Assembly (NCBI RefSeq): GCF_000308295.2
Contig: NZ_HG326652.1
Coordinates: forward strand, 1,428,392 to 1,492,391
DNA: 64,000 nt
Reading direction: 5' to 3'
From: Afipia birgiae 34632
GTDB lineage: Bacteria > Pseudomonadota > Alphaproteobacteria > Rhizobiales > Xanthobacteraceae
Shown here: positions 27,956 to 36,942 of the stretch, piece by piece
Position numbering within the stretch: the first letter of the stretch is position 1
Layout: each line of letters begins with the position of its first letter
Made by a program: the position numbers and the translations under genes
Notes under the pieces: model-generated
The model's database searches: none
Told to the model about the DNA's origin: nothing
The model's input: the letters and a program-made list of their open reading frames with translations, nothing else

Positions 27956-29314
27956 TTACTGCGTCTTCTCTTCTTCGGGCTCCGGCTCGGCAGGCGCCGC
28001 AGCCGGGGCGCGCTTTGCGGTGCGCTTGCGCGATGCCGCGCCATCCGCCGCCGGCTCGTTTGCGATGATGCTGGCGGGTGCGGAAGCCTTAGGTGCCGCC
28101 TTTGGAGCAGCCTTGGGGGCCGCGCCTGGGGGTTTTGAGGGAGCTGCCGCGGCAGGCGGCGCGCCTGTCGCGGGCGCCGGCACAGCAGCGACCGGCGGCT
28201 GATCGTCGGCATCCACGGTATCGTTCTGCTGCTGCCGCTCCATCGCGCGCAGCTTGGCAACGCCCTTCTGGTGCTGGTCGTAGGTTTCGGTGAAGGAATG
28301 ACCGCCGGTGCCGTCGGCGACGAAGAACAGATCGCGGGTGCGTGCCGGATTCGCGGTCGCTTCGAGCGACGCGCGGCCGGGATTGGCGATCGGACCTGGT
28401 GGAAGTCCGTCGATCACATAGGTGTTGTAAGGTGACGGCTGAGTGATCTCGCTGCGCTTGATCGGCCGGCCGAGGGTGCCCTTGCCGCCGACCAGGCCAT
28501 AGATGATGGTTGGATCGGACTGCAGCTTGATGCGCTGACGCAAACGGTTGGTGAAAACGGCAGCGACGCGGCTGCGCTCGTCGGCCCGGCCGGTTTCCTT
28601 CTCGACGATGGACGCCAGCGTCACGAGTTGTTCAGGAGAGCGGACCGGGATATCGGCATTGCGGCGCGCCCACACCTCGGCGAGGACCTTCTTTTGCGCC
28701 TGCTGCATGCGGTGGATCACCTGATCGCGTGGCGTGCCGCGCGGGAAATTGTAGGTGTCGGGCAACAACGTGCCTTCGCGCGGCTGCTCCTTCAAAGCGC
28801 CGGTAAAAATATCGTTATCCTGAAGCCGGGCAACGATCTGCTCCGAGGTCAGGCCTTCCGGAATCGTAATGGAATGCTGCACCACCTTGCCATCGACAAT
28901 CGTACCGATGACATCGCGCAGGCTGGCGTTCTTCTGGAACAGATATTCGCCGGACTTCAAACCGGAGCGCGCATTGAGCGCCAGCACGCTGCCGATAAAG
29001 GTCAGGTTCCAGCGATCCGCCGGAATAACGCCGGCACGCTGAAGGATGTCGCTGATGTCGGTCATGCCGGCGCGCGGCGGAATGTTGACGACCTTGTCCT
29101 CTGTCAGCGGGCCTTTGGCTTCCATGGTTTTCTTGCCGTAGAAAAACACGGCTCCGACGCCCAGCATCGCCACAACCAGAAACGTCATGATCGCATTGCC
29201 AACCACGACGAACGTGCTTCGTGCTCGCTGCGAGTGCTTTGGTGGCTGCGGAACCTGTTCCGGCTCAAGCGCCGCGCGTGGACTGCGGGGCGCGATAGGT
29301 GGTCTCTGGCTCAT
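27956..29314 (-). CDS. mltG: endolytic murein transglycosylase MltG
   Basis: 452 residues. A short cytosolic part, one membrane helix (about 35-58), a LysM-like segment (VVNIPPRAGMTDISDILQRAG) and the YceG catalytic domain. EKETG (238-242) carries the catalytic Glu, with SDPTIIYGL and YNTYVIDGLPPGPIANPG as further signatures. It cuts nascent glycan chains and sets their length. The last 80 or so residues are an extra Pro/Ala/Lys-rich tail not found in E. coli MltG. It is downstream of fabF, as in many alphaproteobacteria. Confidence 0.96.
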   Translation of the reverse strand: MSQRPPIAPRSPRAALEPEQVPQPPKHSQRARSTFVVVGNAIMTFLVVAMLGVGAVFFYGKKTMEAKGPLTEDKVVNIPPRAGMTDISDILQRAGVIPADRWNLTFIGSVLALNARSGLKSGEYLFQKNASLRDVIGTIVDGKVVQHSITIPEGLTSEQIVARLQDNDIFTGALKEQPREGTLLPDTYNFPRGTPRDQVIHRMQQAQKKVLAEVWARRNADIPVRSPEQLVTLASIVEKETGRADERSRVAAVFTNRLRQRIKLQSDPTIIYGLVGGKGTLGRPIKRSEITQPSPYNTYVIDGLPPGPIANPGRASLEATANPARTRDLFFVADGTGGHSFTETYDQHQKGVAKLRAMERQQQNDTVDADDQPPVAAVPAPATGAPPAAAAPSKPPGAAPKAAPKAAPKASAPASIIANEPAADGAASRKRTAKRAPAAAPAEPEPEEEKTQ

Positions 29315-29462
29315 CGAAGCAACCTGAATTCTGCCGACGTATTAATGTTATTGTTCAGTATTATACGCACGTCCGTGAGAGAAATTATGTCCGAATGGGG
29401 CAAAACCGTGAAGACAGTCCTGCCCTTTTTCTACAGCCTCTAAATTCTGAAACTCGAAACGC

Positions 29463-30728
29463 TTAGCTTGCGAGGCGCCGGACGACCAGCGACGCGTTGG
29501 TGCCGCCAAACCCGAATGAATTCGACAGCGCCACGTTGATGTCGCGTGGTCTTGCCTTGTTCGGGACGAGATCGATCGCCGTCTCGACGGAGGGGTTGTC
29601 GAGATTGATCGTCGGCGGCGCGACATTATCCCGAATCGCCAGAACGCAGAAAATCGCCTCGATGGCGCCCGCCGCACCGAGCAGATGGCCGGTCGAGGAC
29701 TTGGTCGACGACATCGAAACCTTCGAGGCCGCGTTGCCGAGCAGTCGCTGTGCCGCGCCAAGTTCAATCTCGTCACCGAGCGGCGTCGAGGTGCCGTGCG
29801 CATTGATGTAGTCGATGTCGGAGGCCGTCACACCCGCGCGCTTCATCGCCGCGCTCATGCAGCGGTATGCGCCGTCGCCGTCTTCCGCAGGAGCGGTAAT
29901 GTGATAGGCATCGCCGGTCAGGCCGTAGCCCACGACTTCGGCGTAAATCTTCGCGCCGCGCTTTTTGGCGTGCTCGTACTCCTCGAGCACCACAACGCCC
30001 GCGCCCTCACCCATCACGAAGCCGTCGCGGTCCTTGTCGTAAGGCCGCGAAGCGATGGTCGGATTGTCGTTGAACTTGGTGGCCATCGCGCGCAGCGCGC
30101 AGAAGCCGCCCATGGCGAGGCGGTTGACGGCAGACTCAGCGCCACCCGCCACCATCACGTCGGCATCGCCGAAGGCAATCAGGCGGCTCGCATCCCCGAT
30201 GGCGTGCGCGCCGGTCGAGCAAGCGGTGACGACCGCATGGTTGGGACCCTTCAGGCCGTGCTTGATCGATACGTAGCCTGACGCAAGATTGATCAGGCGG
30301 CCGGGAATGAAGAACGGCGACAGCTTGCGCGGTCCGCGCTCCTTCAGAATGACTGCAGCTTCACCGATGCCCTCGATACCGCCGATGCCAGAACCGATCA
30401 TGGTGCCGGTGGCACAGCGGTCTTCTTCGGTGGCCGGATGCCAGTCGGCATCGTCGAGCGCCTGGCTCGCAGCCGCCATCGCGAAAATGATGAAATCGTC
30501 GACCTTGCGCTGCTCCTTCGGCTCCATCCAGTCATCCGGATTGAAAGTGCCGTTGGTGCCGTCGCCACGCGGAACCACGCAGGCGATCTGACAGGTCAGG
30601 TCGGAGACGTCGAAATGGTCGATGCGCCTTGCGCCGCTGTCGCCATTGAGGATGCGTTTCCAGGTCTGCTCGACACCATTCGCGAGCGGCGAAACCATGC
30701 CCAGACCCGTGACGACAACCCTCCGCAT
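29463..30728 (-). CDS. fabF: 3-oxoacyl-ACP synthase II
   Basis: Elongating condensing enzyme of fatty-acid synthesis. 421 residues starting MRRVVVTGLGMVSPLANG with GGAGAAG upstream of the ATG at 30728; the longer frame to 30782 lacks a ribosome site. The active-site Cys170 is in TACSTGAHAIG, and the two histidines are in INAHGTSTPLGD and STGHLLGAAG. Follows acpP on the same strand (110-nt gap) and precedes mltG. Confidence 0.98.
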   Translation of the reverse strand: MRRVVVTGLGMVSPLANGVEQTWKRILNGDSGARRIDHFDVSDLTCQIACVVPRGDGTNGTFNPDDWMEPKEQRKVDDFIIFAMAAASQALDDADWHPATEEDRCATGTMIGSGIGGIEGIGEAAVILKERGPRKLSPFFIPGRLINLASGYVSIKHGLKGPNHAVVTACSTGAHAIGDASRLIAFGDADVMVAGGAESAVNRLAMGGFCALRAMATKFNDNPTIASRPYDKDRDGFVMGEGAGVVVLEEYEHAKKRGAKIYAEVVGYGLTGDAYHITAPAEDGDGAYRCMSAAMKRAGVTASDIDYINAHGTSTPLGDEIELGAAQRLLGNAASKVSMSSTKSSTGHLLGAAGAIEAIFCVLAIRDNVAPPTINLDNPSVETAIDLVPNKARPRDINVALSNSFGFGGTNASLVVRRLAS

Positions 30729-30838
30729 ACGTTCTTCTCCGGCTCGATCGGCGAACGCCAACAAGCGCCGCTCTGACAGCAAGACGGCGGGTCGCTCGAT
30801 TACAACCCGCCGCTCGTCGTCATGGCTGCGCGGTGGCG

Positions 30839-31078
30839 TCAGCTCTTTGCGTTTTTCTCGAGAAACTTGGTGGCGTCGCCCACGGTGAGAATGGTTTCCG
30901 CGGCATCGTCCGGGATTTCGCAGCCGAATTCCTCTTCGAACGCCATCACGAGTTCGACGGTATCGAGGCTGTCGGCGCCGAGATCGTCGATGAAGCTGGC
31001 AGCATCGACAACCTTCTCGGGCTCGACACCAAGGTGCTCGACCACGATCTTCTTAACTCGCTCGCCAATCTCACTCAT
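30839..31078 (-). CDS. acpP: acyl carrier protein
   Basis: 79 residues, strongly acidic four-helix ACP. Ser37 in [11 protein letters not shown] is the phosphopantetheine site. It carries growing acyl chains for FabD, FabG and FabF, all encoded nearby on the same strand. The fabG gene ends about 300 nt upstream. Confidence 0.99.
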   Translation of the reverse strand: MSEIGERVKKIVVEHLGVEPEKVVDAASFIDDLGADSLDTVELVMAFEEEFGCEIPDDAAETILTVGDATKFLEKNAKS

Positions 31079-31381
31079 CGTTTAACCTCGTGCTTGTTCC
31101 ATTAAACTCGACCGCAAAACGATACGAGCCCCTCGCGGTGCGAAAAAATTGCGAATTCGTGCCGTCCGTACCACGCGTCCCCGTACCTTCGCCACAGCGG
31201 CGAAGTCACCGAAAACGGCGGCTAGCGCCGGAACGGCAATATACGGGGTTTGGCGATCCTGCAATGGCGTTTTCCCCAACCGAGTGCCGTTCGGTTACCA
31301 TACTTCCCCGGAATTGACCACAAGGCCCCGGCCCCCGTCCACCGGCCTGTCCCGCTTGACAAAATCCCCGCGGAACGGGGA
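31079..31381. other. fabG-acpP intergenic region
   Basis: About 300 bp without a gene. It contains the fabG terminator at its far end and should hold the acpP promoter. I see no distinct operator. Confidence 0.5.
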
Positions 31382-31383
31382 TT
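31361..31383 (-). terminator. terminator overlapping the fabG stop codon
   Basis: On the minus strand AATCCCCG-TTCCG-CGGGGATT forms an 8-bp stem beginning within the TAA stop of fabG, followed by TT and G. Only four T follow the core, so efficiency may be partial. Confidence 0.7.
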
Positions 31384-32119
31384 AAATCATGGCCATTCCG
31401 CCGTTGACGTGAAGGGTCTGGCCGGTCACGTAGGCCGCCTCGTTGGACGCAAGGTAAACGGCGGCGGCGGCGATGTCCTCGGGCGTTCCAAGCCGCCCGG
31501 CAGGCACCTTGGCCAGCACCCCTTCGCGTTGCTTTTCATTCAAAACGTCAGTCATCGGTGTCGCGATAAACCCGGGTGCAATGCAGTTGGCTGTCACGTT
31601 GCGCCGCGCATATTCCGCGCCGACGGATTTCATCATGCCGATCAGGCCGGCCTTCGATGCCGCGTAATTCCCCTGCCCGGCATTGCCGGTCACGCCCACC
31701 ACTGACGTGATCGCGATGATTCGTCCAAAGCGCTTGCGCATCATCAACTTGGTCGCGGCCCGGGCGAGCCGGAACGTTGCGGTGAGATTTACCCGGATGA
31801 CGTCGTCGAAATCCTCGTCGCGCAACTGGACAAAAAGATTGTCCCGCGTAATGCCCGCATTGGCGACGAGAATGTCGAGCTGACCCATCGCCTTTTCAGC
31901 AGCGGGAACCAGCGCTTCGACCTCAGTCATGTCCGAGAGATTGCACGGCAGCACATGCACGCGCTCTTTCAGCTCGCCGGCGAGCGTATCGAGTGCCTCG
32001 CGCCGGGTGCCCGAGATGGCAACCGTCGCGCCTTGTGCGTGCAATGCCCGCGCGATCGCGCCGCCGATGCCGCCGGTCGCTCCGGTCACGAGCGCGGTCC
32101 TGCCTGTTAAATCGAACAT
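31382..32119 (-). CDS. fabG: 3-oxoacyl-ACP reductase
   Basis: 245-residue short-chain dehydrogenase that reduces beta-ketoacyl-ACP with NADPH. NADP-binding GATGGIG (13-19), NAGIT, the catalytic Ser in ITSVVG and the YAASK motif, and the end VTGQTLHVNGGMAMI are those of FabG. ATG at 32119 is preceded by AAGGGGG; the long upstream frame up to 32872 is antisense to eutB and not coding. Same strand as acpP and fabF; fabD is about 3 kb upstream, separated by eutBC. Confidence 0.97.
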   Translation of the reverse strand: MFDLTGRTALVTGATGGIGGAIARALHAQGATVAISGTRREALDTLAGELKERVHVLPCNLSDMTEVEALVPAAEKAMGQLDILVANAGITRDNLFVQLRDEDFDDVIRVNLTATFRLARAATKLMMRKRFGRIIAITSVVGVTGNAGQGNYAASKAGLIGMMKSVGAEYARRNVTANCIAPGFIATPMTDVLNEKQREGVLAKVPAGRLGTPEDIAAAAVYLASNEAAYVTGQTLHVNGGMAMI

Positions 32120-32377
32120 ATCGCCCCCTTGGGAGAATTCCCGGGTACCCCCCGGCTCAAAGATTTGCGCTCCGTTTGCCGCAAGAAAACGCTGTTCGTC
32201 AATGACCCCTGCCCAATCTCTTGCCACAAAACAGCCCCGGTCGGGCGGGCCACCGTGGTCCCATGGCACCTTCCTTGCGTCTTTCACGGTCGCAACAGGC
32301 AATCCTCCTACGCCGAGGCGGGGTCTGATGGTATCCTGCCTGTCACGCCCTGGAATCGGAGCAGCGGAGAGACACCG

Positions 32378-33772
32378 ATGCGCTATCGCACCGCCATCGA
32401 GTCCCAGCTCTTCGCGTTCGACGATCTCAAGCAGGTGATGGCCTATGCGAGTCCTGCGCGTTCCGGAGACTATCTCGCGGGCATCGGCGCCGCCTCCGCG
32501 CAGGAGCGGATGGCAGCACGTCATGTGCTGGCCGAGGTACCGCTCAAGCAGTTCCTCACCGAGGCGCTGATCCCCTACGAGGACGATAACATCACGCGGC
32601 TGATCATCGACAGCCACGACACCAAGGCGTTCGCGCCGGTGTCGCACATGACCGTCGGCGATTTCCGCAACTGGCTTTTGTCCGAGCTGGCAACAACGGA
32701 AGCTCTTGCCGCACTCGCGCGCGGCCTGACGCCGGAAATGGTCGCGGCTGTTTCCAAAATCATGCGCAACCAGGATCTGATCGCGGTGGCGCGCAAATGC
32801 CGCGTCATCACGCGCTTCCGTGACACCATCGGGCTGGAAAATCATCTGTCGGTGCGGCTCCAGCCGAACCACCCCACCGACGATTTACGCGGCGTGGCGG
32901 CGTCGATGCTCGACGGCCTGCTGATGGGTTCAGGCGATGCGGTGATCGGCATCAATCCCGTCTCCGACAGCATGCCGGTGCTCGGCAACATGCTGCGCAT
33001 GCTGGACGAAGTGATTCAGCGCTTCGAAATCCCGACGCAGAGTTGCGTGCTGACCCATGTCACCAACACCATCCATCTTGCGGAGGCCGGGGCGCCGGTT
33101 GATCTCGTGTTCCAGTCGATCGGCGGCACCGAGAAGACCAATCTCTCTTTCGGCGTGACACCTGAAATTCTGGACGAAGCGCGGGACGCGGCGCTGGCGC
33201 TGAAGCGCGGTACGGTCGGCGACAACGTGATGTATTTCGAAACCGGTCAGGGCAGCGCGTTATCTGCCGACGCCAATTTCGGCGTCGACCAGCAGACCTG
33301 CGAGGCGCGCGCCTATGCGCTGGCGCGGCGCTACAACCCGCTGCTGATCAACACAGTGGTTGGATTCATCGGTCCGGAATATCTCTACGACGGCAAGCAG
33401 ATCATCCGCGCGAGCCTCGAGGATCATTTCTGCGGCAAGCTGCTCGGCCTGCCGCTCGGTTGTGACATTTGCTACACCAACCATGCCGAAGCCGATCAGG
33501 ACGACATGGATACGCTTCTGGTGCTGCTCGGCGCAGCGGGCATCAGCTTCATCATGGGCATTCCCGGTGCGGATGACGTGATGCTGAACTACCAAAGCAC
33601 CTCCTTCCACGATGCCCTGTTCCTGCGCGAAACCATGGGCCTGAAGCGCGCGCCGGAATTCGAGGCGTGGTTGCAACGCATGCAGATCACCGATGCGGAG
33701 GGGCGGCTGCTTCCGCCCTCACCCAATGCACTGCTCGGCGGCATGGGCAATCTCAAGTCGCTGGTCGCATGA
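32378..33772 (+). CDS. eutB: ethanolamine ammonia-lyase large subunit
   Basis: Adenosylcobalamin-dependent enzyme that converts ethanolamine to acetaldehyde and ammonia. 464 residues, full length, with family segments PLKQFLTEALIPYEDDNITR, VGDFRNWLLS, DAVIGINPVSDS, SIGGTEKTNLSFG and FETGQGSALSADANFGVDQQT (given in part). ATG at 32378 with a GGAGAG site; upstream in-frame codons are not coding. Overlaps eutC by ATGA. The gene pair interrupts the fab genes and runs in the opposite direction. No eutA reactivase or microcompartment genes lie nearby. Confidence 0.97.
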   Translation: MRYRTAIESQLFAFDDLKQVMAYASPARSGDYLAGIGAASAQERMAARHVLAEVPLKQFLTEALIPYEDDNITRLIIDSHDTKAFAPVSHMTVGDFRNWLLSELATTEALAALARGLTPEMVAAVSKIMRNQDLIAVARKCRVITRFRDTIGLENHLSVRLQPNHPTDDLRGVAASMLDGLLMGSGDAVIGINPVSDSMPVLGNMLRMLDEVIQRFEIPTQSCVLTHVTNTIHLAEAGAPVDLVFQSIGGTEKTNLSFGVTPEILDEARDAALALKRGTVGDNVMYFETGQGSALSADANFGVDQQTCEARAYALARRYNPLLINTVVGFIGPEYLYDGKQIIRASLEDHFCGKLLGLPLGCDICYTNHAEADQDDMDTLLVLLGAAGISFIMGIPGADDVMLNYQSTSFHDALFLRETMGLKRAPEFEAWLQRMQITDAEGRLLPPSPNALLGGMGNLKSLVA

Positions 33773-34572
33773 CTGACAACGAAAATGCTTCTGTAACAGA
33801 AAGCCCCTGGAGCGAATGGCGCAGCGTCACGCCGGCGCGGCTTGCTCTTGGGCGCGTCGGTGCGGGCATGCCGACTGACGAAGTCCTGCGCTTTGGCTGG
33901 GCGCATGCCATGGCGCGCGATGCGATACACGCCGCACTGGACGTGCCGAAACTCGAAGCGGCGCTGCACGCTCAGGGGTGGACGGTCGCACATATCCATA
34001 GTCGAGCGTCCGACCGCACCACCTATCTGCGGCGGCCTGATCTGGGCCGCATGATCGATCCTGATGACATCGCGAAATTGCGCGCTGCGCCCATCATGCC
34101 AAGCGACATCTGCATTGTGATCGGCGACGGACTGTCGTCTCTGGCCGTGGACCGTCACGCCATATCCCTGCTCGCCGCGCTGAAGCCGCATCTCGCCAGC
34201 GAACTGAAGCAGGCGCCGGTGATTGTCGCCACGCAGGCGCGGGTCGCAATCGCCGACGAGATCGCAGAACTGTTGCAGGCGAAGCTGTCGATCATGCTGG
34301 TCGGCGAACGGCCGGGCCTGAGTTCACCGGATAGCCTCGGCATTTACATCACCCACGCGCCGTTCCGTGGGCGCAACGATGCCGGACGCAACTGCATTTC
34401 CAACGTACGTCCGGAAGGACTGAGCTACGCCGCAGCGGCATTCAAGCTGGCGTGGCTGGCGCGCGAGGCACTGGGCCGCGGCCTCACTGGGGTGGGCTTG
34501 AAAGACGAGAGCGATCTGACGCTGCCTGAAGGCGACAATGCTGCACGCCTGCGCGGGCCAGAAACAAGATAG
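33769..34572 (+). CDS. eutC: ethanolamine ammonia-lyase small subunit
   Basis: 267 residues. The small subunit contributes to cobalamin binding in the EutB6C6 enzyme. Segments: SVTPARLALGRVGAGMPTDEVLRF, HSRASDRTTYLRRPDLGR, DICIVIGDGLSSLAV, VGERPGLSSPDSLGIYIT and GRNDAGRNCISNVRPEGL. The start ATG at 33769 overlaps the eutB stop; codons before it belong to eutB in another frame. Confidence 0.96.
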   Translation: MTDNENASVTESPWSEWRSVTPARLALGRVGAGMPTDEVLRFGWAHAMARDAIHAALDVPKLEAALHAQGWTVAHIHSRASDRTTYLRRPDLGRMIDPDDIAKLRAAPIMPSDICIVIGDGLSSLAVDRHAISLLAALKPHLASELKQAPVIVATQARVAIADEIAELLQAKLSIMLVGERPGLSSPDSLGIYITHAPFRGRNDAGRNCISNVRPEGLSYAAAAFKLAWLAREALGRGLTGVGLKDESDLTLPEGDNAARLRGPETR

Positions 34573-34578
34573 CTAAGG

Positions 34579-34821
34579 TCATTTCGGTTTCTTTTTCGGC
34601 TTCATGGTGGTGACTTTGTAGACCTTGCCGCTCGTGTCATACGTGGTCCATTCTCCGACCCGCTCGCCGAGTTCGAAGTGCCCCGAGCGCATGCGCACGC
34701 CGTCTTTTCGGAACCATTCCCAATAACCGGTCATCGCTCCGTCGAGCGTTTGACCGCGCGCCCAGACGCTGCCGTCCTTGTGATACTGAACGTGAGCTTC
34801 CGGCTTGGCTTTCTTCTTCAA
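34579..34821 (-). CDS. small YwqK/MORN-like protein
   Basis: 80 residues consisting of short beta repeats: VQYHKDGSVWARGQTLDG, GYWEWFRKDGVRMRSGHFE and GEWTTYDTSGKVYKVT, the pattern of MORN-variant (YwqK-type) proteins, between Lys-rich ends. A TTG start at 34821 is chosen because AAGGAGGAGAAC stands directly before it; the longer ATG-initiated frame to 34950 would run across the ssrA terminator. Function unknown; family members have been labelled antitoxins in databases without general proof. Ends close to eutC (convergent). Confidence 0.7.
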   Translation of the reverse strand: MKKKAKPEAHVQYHKDGSVWARGQTLDGAMTGYWEWFRKDGVRMRSGHFELGERVGEWTTYDTSGKVYKVTTMKPKKKPK

Positions 34822-34911
34822 GTTCTCCTCCTTGAGAGGACATCTTAGACGGCCGTCGTCGCCGCACGCAGTGACGCGATGATGCGTCAGGGCGTCGCAG
34901 ATCGCGCTTTC

Positions 34912-34947
34912 CAAAATAAAAGCCGCGCCACCCGAAGGTGACGCGGC
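34912..34947 (-). terminator. rho-independent terminator of ssrA
   Basis: GCCGCGTCACC and GGTGGCGCGGC (minus strand, 34947 to 34922) form an 11-bp stem with one G-U pair and a TTCG-type tetraloop, followed by TTTTATTTT. It closes the tmRNA transcript. Confidence 0.92.
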
Positions 34948-35237
34948 CATGGCCGTTCTGTTGCTAGGTGGACCTACCCCGAATGGTTACGCCGCGAGGC
35001 GCACTTCATTCATGCGAACGTTATCGTTTGCATTTAGGTTTTGACCCGATAACGGCGGTATCATGCCGGGCACACTTCAAGGCTTCATAACAAGCATCGA
35101 ACCTATTTCGCCCCCATCAGAAACGGTTCAGGAACCGAGACCTTTAAGCTCTAACCGCTTCTGGTGGAGGCGCCGGGGTACTGCCCCCCGGGTCTACTTA
35201 TTGTCCGCGTTGAGATTCAGCGCCATCGTCTTGCGAC
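34945..35237 (-). ncRNA. ssrA: transfer-messenger RNA, circularly permuted two-piece form
   Basis: Rescues stalled ribosomes and tags the nascent protein. The gene is permuted as in other alphaproteobacteria: the acceptor piece comes first and ends in CCA at 35162, then 46 nt of intervening sequence, then the coding piece starting GGGGGCG at 35115. GGGGGCG pairs with CGCCTCC to form a 7-bp acceptor stem with G-U at the third pair, the alanine identity signal. A T-arm-like hairpin with CCGGGG/CCCCGG precedes it. The tag frame 35031-34987 reads ANDNVRMNEVRLAA then TAA. Exact mature ends are estimated. Confidence 0.9.
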
Positions 35238-35243
35238 AGTACC

Positions 35244-35271
35244 AATATATGCGAGATTTTCGGTTTTGTAA
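35244..35271 (-). promoter_or_regulatory. putative ssrA promoter
   Basis: TTACAA and TATATT on the minus strand are spaced by 16 bp and would start transcription near 35237, just ahead of the tmRNA acceptor piece. Confidence 0.55.
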
Positions 35272-35324
35272 GGTGCAAAAACCAGCCCTTCCGGATCATC
35301 ACCCGCGACAACGGCGTCAGAAAC

Positions 35325-36278
35325 TCATTTCGCCGCCGCGATAGCCGCCCTCGCGGCTTCGATGTCGCCCGGTCCGCCGACCGACACTCCCACTGCACCG
35401 TCCGCGATGCGCTTGACCAGACCAGACAACACCTTGCCGGCGCCGATTTCGAGGAAATGCGTGACGCCGTTGCTCGCCATGTACGCAACGCTCTCGCGCC
35501 AGCGCACGGTGCCGGTGACCTGTTCGACGAGGCGCTTGCGGATCTCGTCCGGATCGGTGATCGCAGACGCCAGCACGTTGGAGACCAGCGGCGCCTTCGG
35601 CTTGTTGATAGTCACTCCGGCCAGCGCCTGCGCCATTGCGTCGGCGGCAGGCTGCATCAGGCGGCAATGGAACGGCGCGGAAACAGGAAGAAGCATCGCG
35701 CGCTTGGCGCCCTTGGTCTTTGCGATTTCCAGTGCGCGCTCGACGGCGGCCTTGTCGCCGGAGACAACCACCTGCCCGCCACCATTGTCGTTGGCGGCCT
35801 GACAGACCTCGTTCTGAGCAGCTTCTTCCGCCACCGCAACCGCGGCTTCGTAGTCGAGGCCAAGCAGAGCGGCCATCGCGCCGACACCTACCGGCACGGC
35901 CTTCTGCATCGCGAGACCGCGCGTGCGCAGCAGCTTCGCGGTGTCGCTGATGGAGAAGCTTCCAGCCGCGGCCAGCGCGGAGTATTCGCCAAGCGAATGA
36001 CCTGCGACGAACGCCGCGTCCCGCGCAATGTCGATCCCCGCCTCGGTCTCCAGCACGCGCAGCGTCGCCAGCGACACCGCCATCAGCGCCGGCTGCGCGT
36101 TCTCGGTCAGCTGCAGAGTCTCCGCCGGGCCGTCCCAGATGACCGCGGTGAGCTTCTGCCCCAGCGCCGCATCGACCTCGTCGAACACGGCCCTGGCCGC
36201 CGGAAATGCGTCGGCGAGCGCCTTGCCCATACCGACCGTCTGCGATCCCTGTCCCGGAAAGGTGAATGCTGCTGTCAT
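35325..36278 (-). CDS. fabD: malonyl-CoA:ACP transacylase
   Basis: Loads malonyl groups onto ACP. 317 residues starting MTAAFTFPGQGSQTVGMGKA at the ATG at 36278. The nucleophile Ser95 lies in VAGHSLGEYSAL, the catalytic His in VSAPFHCRLMQPA, and GQGSQ is near the start. Upstream in-frame codons to 36710 are not coding. Located upstream of fabG on the same strand but separated by ssrA and the eut genes. Confidence 0.98.
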   Translation of the reverse strand: MTAAFTFPGQGSQTVGMGKALADAFPAARAVFDEVDAALGQKLTAVIWDGPAETLQLTENAQPALMAVSLATLRVLETEAGIDIARDAAFVAGHSLGEYSALAAAGSFSISDTAKLLRTRGLAMQKAVPVGVGAMAALLGLDYEAAVAVAEEAAQNEVCQAANDNGGGQVVVSGDKAAVERALEIAKTKGAKRAMLLPVSAPFHCRLMQPAADAMAQALAGVTINKPKAPLVSNVLASAITDPDEIRKRLVEQVTGTVRWRESVAYMASNGVTHFLEIGAGKVLSGLVKRIADGAVGVSVGGPGDIEAARAAIAAAK

Positions 36279-36487
36279 GGAAGTCCCCTGAAAAGATAGG
36301 CCGTAAGACACCGCCGGGACGCCGGGTGTCAAGCTGCGGCGCGGCCGCCCGCCATTGCATGGAACCATTCGGCCATTGAACGGGTCGCCCAGCGGACCGG
36401 CAGGCCACTGACCGAGATGAGCGTAACCGGGCGGAACCCGGTCTCCACGAACGCGTTCTACCTTGGGGCGCTCAGTGGAGTGCGCAC

Positions 36488-36685
36488 ATGGAACAAGATC
36501 CTCGCAAGCCACAAACATTAGCCTTGGCACCTGTCTTGATTTTCGCAGCTGTTCTGCTTGCGGTATTCGGAGCGGCACTGGTGACCGCCTTCGACAGTAA
36601 CCCGACCGTCGTCGCCGCAACGGACAAGGCACCGCCTGGAACAACGGGCATGGCGAGACCGCATCCGATGTCGGAACGGCGCTGA
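36488..36685 (+). CDS. small single-helix membrane protein
   Basis: 65 residues: MEQDPRKPQTLALAP, one hydrophobic helix (VLIFAAVLLAVFGAALVTAF) and a short polar tail. ATG at 36488 follows GGAG. Its stop is two bases before the next small membrane protein gene, so they are probably translated together. Function unknown. Neither matches a toxin family that I recognise. Confidence 0.55.
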   Translation: MEQDPRKPQTLALAPVLIFAAVLLAVFGAALVTAFDSNPTVVAATDKAPPGTTGMARPHPMSERR

Positions 36686-36687
36686 TC

Positions 36688-36882
36688 ATGAGCAATGATA
36701 GGGATGACACAGTCGGCGGCAGGCGCGCCTATCATAAGTTTCTCTGGGGCGTGGCCGTCGGCGTTGTCATTCTCGCCGGCGCCTTGGCTTATTCCAGCCA
36801 ACTCATGGACGTCGGCAAAGTGATTCCGATCGTCGGCCCCCCTGACAACGCAGGGGCGCCCAAGCCAGCCAATATCAAATAG
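36688..36882 (+). CDS. small single-helix membrane protein
   Basis: 64 residues: charged N-terminus (MSNDRDDTVGGRRAYHKF), one membrane helix (LWGVAVGVVILAGALAYSS) and a Pro-rich tail ending KPANIK. Starts two bases after the preceding small gene stops. Function unknown; convergent with the desaturase gene. Confidence 0.6.
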   Translation: MSNDRDDTVGGRRAYHKFLWGVAVGVVILAGALAYSSQLMDVGKVIPIVGPPDNAGAPKPANIK

Positions 36883-36942
36883 GCGGCGCGAACTGAAAGA
36901 ATCCGCCCGACTCGTCGCGGTGTTGCAACCGTCACCCGAGGC

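Noticed and set aside
31382-32872. fabG as a 496-residue protein
   Set aside because: The N-terminal 250 codons are antisense to eutB; real fabG starts at 32119 with a good ribosome site.
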